From Icerya purchasi (taxonomy: Eukaryota > Arthropoda > Insecta > Hemiptera > Monophlebidae): a DNA stretch of 64,000 bases. The notes under the pieces are model-generated. The model saw only the letters and a program-made list of their open reading frames with translations, searched no databases and was not told the origin of the DNA. Positions 21,511-34,000 of the stretch are shown in pieces. Within the stretch, counting starts at the first letter, position 1. Every line of letters begins with the position of its first letter. Location: NCBI GenBank assembly GCA_039619475.1, contig CM077115.1, forward strand, positions 516,418,815 to 516,482,814, written 5' to 3'. A program made the translations under genes and the position numbers.

Positions 21511-23438
21511 TCACATTGCACATTATCCGTATGTCCGAATTGAAAATATAGAATTTCGGATGCAATAATGAAGATCACGAGTGAAGAAATAGTACAAAAT
21601 GTTTTTGCTGCATTTGACAAGTGCGGTATTAAAAACGAGAAATAATTTGTTATTATTCTCCTATTTGTATCATTTTTCGGAATTCACGTTAGTAAAATAC
21701 AATTAAAACTGGAATAAACATTATTAAATTTAAATCACTTTTAACTGTTAGAATTATAACTAATAAGTTAAAATAGGCAAAAAAAACAACTAAAAATAGA
21801 AAAAGAATTAACTTACAGCGCTCTATTACTCATACGGATTTATTTTAACATTTATGAAGAAACGGAAGTTTTAAAAAACATTTTTTATTTATTTTTTTAC
21901 ATATATTTCTTTTTCCCATAGCGTAGTTATATACTTTATTCATTATTTATATCTGATCATATATGTAAAAAACTGTCATGAATACGCAATTTACAAGTAC
22001 TATATTTTATAGCACCCCTTTCTTAGTGTTATAAACATTAAGAAATGCAACATTATTATTAAATTTGGACAATGCAATCGCCCCTGTGGACTGGATGCAA
22101 GTTCTACGGTAATACTTTTAGATTAAACTTACTTATGTGAATACAAGAACTTCTAGACGATACAGCTTTATCTTATTTTTTATTTTTATTATTATTTTTT
22201 TTAGAAATAAAACATGGTGTACGTTCGAGTTATTTCTCTAATTTTTCTTTCATTACTTTTTACACTATTGAACACAGTTTAGAAACTTTTAACTGAGTTC
22301 AGAAACAAGATCAATTTCTAGGCATATTTGTGTAATCTCATTACTACATTTCGTTTAAATTCAGATTAAAACAAAAAAAAAAAAAACGAATTAAATTATC
22401 ATTTACATTTACTGGGTAGTTGTAGTTACCCAACCGGGAAAAGCGAGGGAAAAAAGTAAAAATAGCCCAAAACGACGATATTTTTAATAAGAAAAAATTA
22501 TTTGAAACGTTAAAAAGTGAACGTATTTTTTAATGTACTTTACTTTAAATAAAAATCACGAAGGTCTGTTTTACTCATATGATGATACAGCGGTCAAACA
22601 TTATCAATAGTAACAAAAAAATCCATTCTTCTTTTCGTACAATTCTAGTAATTAGGAAATCGGGAGGATTTAGACCAGGAAAACCGGGAATAAACCGGGG
22701 GGAATTTAAAAATTATATTTGAGTGGCCGCTAATGATTTATCTAGTTGCAAATTAATGCCTATTGGGTAGTTAATAATTTATTTCCGTCATGCACTAATA
22801 ATTACTTTATACATATATCGCTACGAATTGTTAATTCGATTTAATGTTAAATTTAACTGTGTAATAAGTTAATTTCACTTTTTGACCTACATAAAGTTAT
22901 AGTCGGTCAAGTTTTATCCGTAGTTCCGCAATACACTTGAGTAAGAAGACGACACTTATCATTTTGCAACTAGCAACAATTCATCGTGGATTATTAAAAG
23001 AAATATATGCACAGTTCTAATGCAACGTGCACAATGATAAGATTATCTAAAAATATTTTTATCATAAAAAGTGATCTGAACAATCAAAATGTGAAACGGA
23101 ACATTTGAAACAAGCGATAATTAACATAGAACAATCGCTTTTATTAATTTTTATCAAATACTCATCTCGCTTTCATTATCAGTAATTTGAATTGACCGAT
23201 AAATGAAACTATTTTTTACTTTATACTGTTCTTTCGAAAATATTACTAAGTAGTAAACAAACAGAGTGCTCAGGAGGCGATTTCGTTTACGCGTTCAAAT
23301 GCATCGCGCATTCTTCTGATGTGTACAATTTCTCACCGACTATAATATTTTTATAATAAATTAATTTAATTCGATCGCCGTTAATAAGTGTAATAATATA
23401 ATTGAACTAGTGTTAACAAGAGTCGAAGTTCATTTTCT
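21511..23438. other. Stretch upstream of the fibulin-like gene
   Basis: AT-rich sequence with no recognisable gene. Near 22,430-22,700 there are repeated AACCGGGAA-type motifs that may belong to a decayed repeat. The promoter and 5' UTR of the fibulin-like gene should lie in the last few hundred bases, but I could not identify a TATA box or initiator with confidence. Confidence 0.45.
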
Positions 23439-23550
23439 ATGGGCGCGCAAAGAAGCGCATATTTGTTTGATTTAAAAATTATGCGTTGTTTCTTAATCAT
23501 TTGCCTGCTACCGTACGTAATCGCGATATTTACTGTATCAGATAAGATTG
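23439..23550 (+). CDS. Fibulin-like exon 1: signal peptide
   Basis: An open frame from ATG at 23,439 ends at a consensus donor (G|GTAAGT, 23,551), phase 1. A second in-frame ATG at 23,481 starts MRCFLIICLLPYVIAIF, a textbook hydrophobic signal peptide. I prefer the second ATG because it has A at -3 and puts the hydrophobic core at the N terminus; the first has T at -3 and would add 14 polar residues. The split Gly codon at the junction fits exon 2. Confidence 0.78.
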
Positions 23551-23764
23551 GTAAGTGAAGCAACATATATCATCGAATACTTTAATATATTCTGATTTAC
23601 ATCATAAGTGTTAACGCGTCATTTATAAATTAATGATTTTTATGTCAATTCCGTCGGAATTTAAAAAAGAAGTAAAACAAAACACATTACGTATTGTTTC
23701 CAATTAATTTTTAACCGACTTCAAAAAAGGAGGAGGTATTCAATTCGACTGTATTTTTTTTTTA

Positions 23765-23795
<31 letters not shown>

Positions 23796-26700
23796 GTGTT
23801 ACCACAGAACTTTCTTCTAGATGAACCGATTTTGATGATTCTTCTTTTATTTGAAAGGTGGCGTTTGTCATGTGGTCCCATTTAAATTTGATCAAGGTCT
23901 GACCGATAGTTTTTGAGTTATCCTTAATAATGCGGGAGATTGAAGCTTTTTGGATGCTTTTCATTCATGATTGTTTTCACCGTCGGATTAGATTTTTGAC
24001 TTGAAATACTATAAATTTGCCAAATTACCATGGAAATGTAACTTTTGGTGTTTTTACCATGGAAATATCTGTTCTTATTAAAATGTTTTAATTTAATTGA
24101 ATAAAAATGCACTAAAAAGTAAAAAATAAAATGCTTTTTTACAAAAAATAAATACCGACTTCAAGGTTTATTATAAAAATTTAAAAATGCACTAAAAAGT
24201 AAAAAATAATTACTCCCGATAAAATATATATATCAGAGTGATATAACTTAAGGTGATATCGTAATTCTTATACAACATTAATTTTTTGGAGTTGACATCA
24301 AATTCATATTAAAAGAATAATTAAAAACTTGATTAAATTGTTTCTAACATGAATTTAATTCCAACTCCAAAAAGTTAATGTTGTATAAGAATTACGATAT
24401 CACCTTAAGTTATATCACTCTGATATATATATTTTATCGGGAGTAATTATTTTTTACTTTTTAGTGCATTTTTAAATTTTTATAATAAACCTTGAAGTCG
24501 GTATTTATTTTTTGTAAAAAAGCATTTTATTTTTATATTCTATAATTATTATTTTTTTCACTCGAACTGAGTTTAAAATCGTGATAGATGCGATATTAGA
24601 ATTATTGAAATAGTGGAATTCCATTTCCTTTCAGTCGTTTGCTCGGTTTCAACATCCCCGCCAATCAGACAACTCTATAAATGATCTCCGATTCCTTTTG
24701 CATTTAGTTATCGCTGTTCACATCACTCAGCGATAACCTTGTTATGTTTGTACGTAGTTAATGAATTGGAGACATATAAGGATATTCTACCTGTGCTCTA
24801 TCAGTTTTTCCAATAACGATTTTTTCGGAACATTCCTTTCTAATAACGTGTCTAAAGAATCTTAGCATTTGTTTTCTTATTGTTGATAACTCTGATGGTT
24901 CTTTCTGTAATATCTAGCCCTTCCCTGAAAATGCCTTATTTTTAAAATGTACTCTTCAATTAATGATTAAATATGATCAAATTATGCAATACTTAAAAAG
25001 GAAAAAGTTTTCCAAACGCCGTATAATTTCGTAAAAGATACTTGTAATTGAAATATTCTGAAAACCTTTACCATTTTTTTCCCTTAAATACATACCGAAC
25101 GAGGTGTTTTCATTATTTAATTTATCCAATACTAATAAAAACACATATTATTAATCCTCTGTTTTATTAGAGAAAAATTATAATACAAATTTTTTTTTCA
25201 TAAGTAACAAATTTTACGATTCACATTAAATTACTTACATGTTATAAGGATCCACACGAATGTTGTATAGGATCTGTGTACACTTTACGTATTATTATGA
25301 AATTTATTTTTCAAAATTATTACCGTATTTTTTCGAAATTACATTTAATGAAAGGTAAACGAGAAATATTTAAAATGTAAACTTTTTAATCTACTATAAA
25401 CTGTGAAAAATACCGTTATTTAATGTAAATAACGATGTAATTATTTGCAAAAAAAATTAGCATGTATTTATTTTAAATATTGATTAATAAATAAACTATA
25501 ATAATAACACTAAAATTGGCGGAAATTTCCTTGTTACTTTTTCGAGACGTTCTACGAATAAATATTTAAAAATTTTAATTATGCATTTTATGTTATTTCC
25601 ATAACAAAAACTCTACAAGCGTCCAAAAAGTTGCGTAACTATATTTGTGTTGTATACTGTACATAATTTTAAACGTTTTACATTTACGCAATTATTAAGT
25701 TCAGCGATGAAACTTTGGATCAGTTATATTCATTATTTTTATATACAAATATTTAAATACTTTTATAATTTTTATTTTAAAAATGGTTACATAAAACCCT
25801 ACGATTTCTATTTTTGTTGTGTTCATTATTCTGACTGATATTAAACGATTTTGAACTATTACAGTTACAGAATGAGCTTTCATTAGGGCCCAAGTACCAT
25901 TCAGCAAATCATACTTTTCTGTTACAAGTTAACTTGGAGTGATTGATAACATAGTTCTTTGTGGTTTACAGTTAAAATTATTCCTGTTTCACTCCGAGAA
26001 CGTATCCTACAAAATGCTCATGAAGGCCATCGCAGAATTACAAAAAAATGAAGGATGACAGACTTAGATGAAAAGTTTGGTGGTCCAATATGTGATGCTT
26101 AAGCTGAAAGGGTTGTGAAATTGTGTAATGCATGCCAGAAGGAGGGTAAATCTATTGCTCAGGAAAAGATTCACTGTTGTAAACTGCCAGATGGTTCCTT
26201 GATAGAATCTGGCTGTAGACTTCAAAGACCTACTAAATGATTCTTATTACCCATTAATGTACCGGTTTACAACTCATTTTGTTACCGGTAAAATTCCTGC
26301 AGAATTTCTTTTCAATAGGAAAATTTGGAATAAACTGCCTACTTTAAGCGAAAGGAAGGAGCAGATGAAAGTTTGAAATCAGGATACGTTAAGTAAGACT
26401 AAGCCTACAAAGCCGCATACGGTTAAAGATATTCATGCGGGTGATGAAGTAATGATCAAAAATTCATTATTCAGGTAAAAGGCTGATTCCAAATTTTGAA
26501 CGAGTTATTGGTTTTATCACAACTATTGATGGACCAATAGTGACTGTCTAAACTACCAAGTTAGTAGTGCACCACAAAAATCAAGCCTTTTATGCGTCAA
26601 AAAGATGGTTTGATCTTTACTTCTTCTCTGCCGGAAATTATCAATGAGCGCCTATTATGCTATATCCTACCTATCTAGGAATTCCAGGAGAACATCCCCC

Positions 26701-29700
26701 CACAGTCGACATGCACTAAAAAACTCCTTCTCACCTAAAGGATTTTGAATGTTATTATTTTTTTTACTTTTTTACTTTCACATTTTTGCTGGACTATTAA
26801 TTTTAATTTTTTGATATGTTATTTATAAAGTATGTTTCTTTTACTTAAAGTAAAACAGAGGTTATGATATTTGTCAATTAATTTAGTGTTTCATTCAAGT
26901 TGAACCGTTTTGTTATAATTTTTGTTGGCTTTTCTGATGTTCCAATTGTGATGCCGCGATATATATATATATAAACTCGGCCATTTTGGCCTCGCAAGGG
27001 GCCGTGCTCCTTGACCCCTCTTGCTTACATTTCTGCCTTTTTCTCTTCTATACTTTGTATAAAATGATCAAAATTTACAACGTAATTCTAAATCGGTCCG
27101 TATGAATATAATAACATAATCGCAAAAATCTTATAAAATATAACAGACGTTACATAAAATTGGGACATTTTTTTGAAACATTTTTCGTTACATAAAATTA
27201 TATTGTAAAATTGTGTTGCTTTCAGTGAATAATGCACTTTTTTTCTGAAAAATGATATAACTTATTTTTGCACAAATGCTACGTTTATTTTGTTCAGTTG
27301 TCTTAAAGTGGAATACTACAATAACGAACTGCTTTGTTGGCCATGTGTCTGTTGTTATCACAACACGTTAGTTCGCAATGAATTTAGCAACTTAAATATT
27401 TCTTCAAAAGCTATATCTGAACTTGCTCATAGCGATTCTCATTTGAAATATTAATTAAATTTGATAAACAAAGTCGTACTGATTATTCATTAAACGAATA
27501 AAAACTATTTTTCGATCGACTTTATAATTTGAAAGTACAAAAAAAAAAAAAAACAGAAATATTGAAGCATCAGATTAATTTCACCTGCTTCTTAGGAAAA
27601 CAAAAATTACCTTTTGAGGTCACTAAAAAAGTGAATTTTCTTTAAATAAAGAAAATTATATACAATACTTGATGGGGAAAGAGTAAATACCATAGAAAGC
27701 ACTGTTTTTCGTAAAAGGGCAGCTACGATTTAAAATGATCCTGGTCAAACTATTGATAACGTATTCTTAAAAGATATTACGGAAGAAGTAAACGAAGCTC
27801 AGTTCGTATCAATCATGTTAGATGAAACGCGACCTAACATTTTTTGTAAATAGCGGTTGTCTACTGTTCTTCGTTATGTAACTAGAAGAGGAGAAACATT
27901 GAAACCTTTTCTATCTTTTTCTTATTTTGACGTTGGAGCTTATCGTTCGTCTATTGTTTTACATTATAATGTGATGGAAGTTGTTAAAAAATTCGATATT
28001 AAAAATGAATAGTCGGTCAAAGATATGATGCGGCTGCTGTAATGGCGGGCCATGTTACTTCAGGTTTAGTTTTATAATCAATTCCGACAGCTTCGCTTAC
28101 AAATTGTTATTTGAATTTAATTTTACGACAATTAATCGTTTCTGCAAAAGAATTCCGCGTATATTTAGAACAGTTTTTGATTTGGTAGTACTTTTTTTCG
28201 AAATCGAGTAAAAGGGATCAGACATTGAAGTGTTACATGACGAATATTTACCAAATGCAATACCAATACAAAGGAATTATACTTGGAGGTTAATTTTAAC
28301 TGTCGAAAATGATCTAGAACCAAAAATGGTGAAACCTTCATCTAAGACATTTTCTTTACACCATAAAACTTCACATTTAAAAAGGAAATCTAAAAGTAAC
28401 ATATTTCCAAAAATCGCGATATATTATTTAAAATATTGATCCATATCTCAAACATTAGTGGATCATTAAACTAACAGTCATTCCTTAATACTGGTATTCG
28501 AGCCGATGTAATTTAGCAAATATTTACGCCTTTTTTTTGAAGTTTTTCAAATCAACTTTTACATAATGCGAAAGTGAATTGTATATTGTAGGGGCCAATA
28601 TAAAGGACTTGTATCTTTGAATGAATTCCGAGTAATATCATCTTCAATTAATAATTTAAAATCACCACTTTTACTTAGCATAAACAGCAGTAACTGCATC
28701 TTACATAATACGCTTACACTGAAGAGGTTCTGATTGACTTGACGTATTTTATTTTTGTTAATAAGCTTAATCACTCTGTTATTTAAAAAATCTATTTCTG
28801 AGAAGTTGTATTTGGCTGTGGCTTCCCCAGTGAATTAGTCTATATGTTAAAACCGGCTTATACAACGACTGATAAAGCTTTAAAAAATGCACTCAAGTAA
28901 TAAAAAATGTAATTTAATTTTCTAAGCTTTGAGGCTAAACAGGTGGTATGCTTATTCCACATCAACCTGCAGTCTAATTTCAATTCAAGATATTTCACCT
29001 CGAAAACACGTTCAATTTCTGTATTATTACGTAAGCAAATTTTCTCATAGTCCTACAAATATTGAATTTTATGAGTATATATCATAAATTTGATTTTTTT
29101 TTAGATTAACAATGAGCCTGTTCGCTTTGAACCAGTTTACAACGATTTCCACATCCCTTTGAGCTAACTGTTGCAAAACATGTCTGTCACACGAACTTAC
29201 CATAATTTCAATATTATCTGCGTATGTAAAAGTTTTACCAGATTCGTTTAGATTATATAATTCATTGATGTAGATGAGAAACAGAATAGGTCCCTGTGGG
29301 ACTCCATAATGCTGTATTATACATTCACTATGTGAATTACTGATTTTTGTGACATATTTTCTGTTACTTAAATACGATTGAAAACAGAATAAATCTTATA
29401 AAATATTCTTTGATTTGGTAGGCCCATAAGTAAAACTATCAATATTTTATAATGAACATAATAAATTCAATATACCAGTATAAGAATTAGTGAAAGAAAT
29501 TTGTAAAGTGTATAGCCGGGTTTACATGGGAAACCTGGCCCCGCGGATTTTTCAATTTGCACTTAGGGAATCGTTTTCACATCAAATAAAAATAATTCAG
29601 CCAAATTTTCAGCTATTTATCTCAAACAGTTTTCAAGTATTTAAAAAAAAACTCATTTTTTTATTATTATTATTATTTTTAATAGTAAAATTCAAAATAA

Positions 29701-30975
29701 ATGAATAGCTATTTTTTTCCTAATTCTTAGGAATAATAAACATAAAAAAATACCGTTACTATGAATCTCAGGTGGAAAGCTGATTTTTAAGAACAGTAAT
29801 AAAATTAAAATCAATTTTTTGACCGGGTTTTTGTAAAGTGTCCATTGCCAAATCTTGTCAGAAAATGCCTTTTTTACTCCTTTACACTCGGGAATTTTTT
29901 CATTTTTTTTCAAGTGGTGGAACATAATGAAAACAAATAAAAACTATTTTTTTTTTCAAAATAACACGATATTTAAACACATCAAAACTTTTTTGCTTGT
30001 AGAGATATATATAAAAAATAATTTTTCAAGTAAAAATATACATTTTACTCATAAAAATATTTAGATAATTAAAAAATGCTCTCCTTCAAACAATTAAAGG
30101 CATTAAAATCTTTTTCAAATCTTGGTATCTCTTATTTTGATTTCTGTTGTCTTCAGAAATTCATTAAAGTCAGTGCTAGATTAATTCGCTAGCTCCCTAA
30201 TATAATAAATAATCAGCGCATAATTCAAGAAAATCATATTAAATACCTAGGTATGATATTAGATCGAAGACTTACATGGAGAAGTCATATATCGTTCATC
30301 CGGCAAAAAATGGCTTCAAAAACTAAGGCTCTCAACAGCATAATAGGCAAAAAGTCACCAGTGAGCTTGAAATGCAAGAGGCTAGTTTATCTTTCAGTCA
30401 TAGCGCCAGTCTGGAGATACGGATTAGAAGTATATGGAGCCACTGCGAAGAGTAACCTAAATAGGGTTCAACAGTTCCAATCGAAAACGTTGAAGCAATT
30501 GGTAGACGCACCGTACTATGTATCGAATCACACTCTGCATACAGACTTAGATGTTCCATACGTAAACGATTTATACTTAAAACAATACAAACACTTTTAT
30601 GAGGCTCTTCAACTCAATCAAAATCCAGAGGTATCGAACATCAGTCGCTGCGATCAGCCAAGGAGGCTCAAAAGAACATGGGCCGGTGACGCCCTAGGTG
30701 TCAGATGCGATAAATAACATCGTCGTTAATACCTCAGCCGTCGAACGAACAAAATCCAGCGCTATAGTAAACAGTATTAGATATCAGAAGCAGAAGATAA
30801 CTCCGCCACTAACATCTCGGACGTGAAAGGAATGAACTCCAAATTATAGTAATCAGTTTTTCCGATCGACTAATGCTTATGCTGCCGCTGGGTAACGAGG
30901 CATGAAAAAAAAAAAATAATAATAAAAAAGTAAAATAATAGCCTCGTCAATTATGGTCTTAGGACCGGTGTGATG

Positions 30976-31006
<31 letters not shown>

Positions 31007-34000
31007 ATCTACTGGAACTTTCAGAACTATTTTTTCTCTATAGTGGTTACTCGATTATAGTTAACCTAAAAATAATGATATAACCATTGTTGTGTTTTAA
31101 TTGTATTAATTTACTTCTAATCTATATATTTTCTTTCTTCAATTAATTTCAAGACTATAATTTAAGTTAACTTGTGTTACAATCATTTACTATCTTGCTT
31201 ACACTCGATATTTCGCTAAAATAATAAGACCTGCTGAAATATTGAGTCGGCTGTTTATAAACGAAAAAGTTAATGCAGTAGTGAATGAAGACGGTGACGA
31301 AGATTAACTGATGTTATTTAAAATAGTTTTCCATATATATCTAAAGCGAAATCATTTCATTTATTGTAAATAATTAACGATACCTTTTTTTGAAAATATA
31401 AATAATATAATATAGCTTATCAAATAAAAATTTTCATTTTTGTTCATTAACAATCTAAAATTATTATGGCTAATAGCGCAGAAAAATTATATCATTTTTA
31501 TTCCAAAGCAATTTGCATGAAAAAAAAAATTTTTTAAATCAATTTTTAAATTTTCTAAATATTTTTATGAGTAAAATGTATACTTTTACTTGAAAAATTA
31601 TTTTTTATATATTTCTCTACAAGCAAAAAAGTTTTGATGTGTTTAAATATCATGTTATTTTGAAAAAAAAAATAGTTTTTATTTTTTTTCATTATGTTCC
31701 ACCACTTGAAAAAAAATGAAAAAATTCCCAAGTGTAAAGGAGTAAAAAAGGCATTTTCTGACAAAATTTGGCGGTGGACACTTTTCATAAACCCGGTCAA
31801 AAAATTGATTTTAATTTTATTTCTGTTCTTAAAAATCAGCTTTCCACCTGAGATTCGTAGTAATAGTATTTTTTTATGTTTTTTATTCCTAAGAATTAGG
31901 AAAAAAATAACTATTCATTTATTTTAAATTTTACTATGAAAAAAAAAAAAAAATATCAAAAAACGAGTTTTTTTTTAAATACTTGAAAACCGTTTGAGAT
32001 AAATAGCTGAAAATTTGGCTGAATTATTTTTATTTGATGTCAAAACGATTCCCTAAGTGAAATCCGCGGGGACAGATTTCCCCTATAAACCCGACTATAC
32101 CCTTTGCCTACATTAATCTCTTGTACTGTTTTAGTTAAACCTTCATTTTCTACTCCAAAAAGAATAAAAACATTTAATAGAGCAACTTCAATAAAAGATC
32201 GTTTAATGGTTTAGCAATGATGTCTCTTGAGAAAGAGAAACTGCAAAAATTAAGGAACGATTTTGATGAATTTTACCAGCAACTTATAAAACAATTTATA
32301 AATAAAAGCAGAGCCGTGCCCACTATTTTGAAAGGGGGAGGGAGTGAAAATTTTCATCGCATATTTATTTTATAAATAACAACACATTTTTCACTAATAT
32401 CCTCATACTATTAATAATTTCCATTATTTTGAATTATACATATTAATAATTTACATAAATGAATTACCTCCCCCCGTATATGAACATTAATAAAAATTAC
32501 ATTTGTTATTGATTATACTCGTAATAATAAAACGTTTTTCCTTAAGATATTAATGAAATACCTAAAAGTATAAAGCACATTTTTTCTTTTTTTTTTTTTT
32601 AAATGTAAGAACACCTTAAATAATCATCAATATTTATTTTAAATTTTCGATTTTTTTTCCAGATTTTTGTGTATTTATAATAACTATTTTAGTTCTGATG
32701 GGGGGGGGGGGTAACCTCCCTCCGTGGGTAGGACTTGAATAGAAGTATTGCAATTTATTTACCGATAAATCTATGTATGCCATGTTAAATATGTTATTTG
32801 TTAATAGTATTCAACTAATCATTTTAAAAGCTTCATTATCGATCTAATTGTAATTATTATTTATTTTATTTTTATACTGTTCGTTGCTAGTAAAGTCATA
32901 CATGTTCTATTTTTTTATTTTCATGGTTATAATAATACCAGTTTATTATATTTTCTCTATATTATATACATATTTTATTTTAAATAAACGATAATATTGG
33001 GAAGCGGTCTTTATCATTAATATGATTTTTCAGTACTACCCTGGACAAAAAAAAGTGTATACATAAATTCTGTAAACATCGATTAATTTAGGATAACTAA
33101 ATTAGTAAATGTACTGAATTTTTTTAATTTTCTGAAAAATAAAAAATTTAAAATGTGTAAGCGAAAAGGTTAAAACAAAATTTGAAAAATTAAACATGAG
33201 TACGGTATTGGAAAATATTTTTTTACCAGTTCGAACTGGACATCGTCAAACACGTAAGTTTTATGTATTTGTATTTTGCTTAGTTGAAAATAGGAATTCT
33301 TCGACAGTTCAATGTGCATTATTGTAATTGTAATTCTTAGTGCGTTATTAAATAATTTTAAACTTAGTTATATCCACGACATAGAATTGTAAAATTATTC
33401 GATTTTAAAATCTTTCTGAACTCAAAAATCACGTAATTATATGTTGGTCTAGGGTATTTGGAAACAGTTATTAAACAATGTTGTGATATTGGACGAGAAA
33501 GAAGCGCTGGAATGTTCACCTGCGAAGGAAACTTTCAAAAGGATCTGGACAAAATACATGTTGAAGAATCTAGTGTTTGTTTGTCGGCTATTAATCTGTG
33601 CTGTACCCAAACTATTAAGTATGTTTATATTTACAAAAATTTCCGGTACATGGCATGAAAAACGGCAAGTTCTTTGAAAAAAAAAGAAACACGAAATAAT
33701 AATTAATAGAAAAAGTTTTAGACGTACCAAATTTAAAGTCTATGAAAAAAAAAAGTTATTTGCAAAATTTTGCCAAAATTAAACTTTGGTCGACTGACAG
33801 AGCAGTCACTCGATTATGTTTTAAAATAAATAACTCGATTTCGGATTTATTATTGTATAAAAAAAAAAAATTCTTTGAAATTGGAAGAAATTTTTTTTTT
33901 TTGGGGGGGGGGTGAAAAATAATAAATGACGATTCGAACAATTTATAATTATTTTAAGCGAAATGTCTACAACACTGTAGTAGGTTAATTTTCGTTTCAA

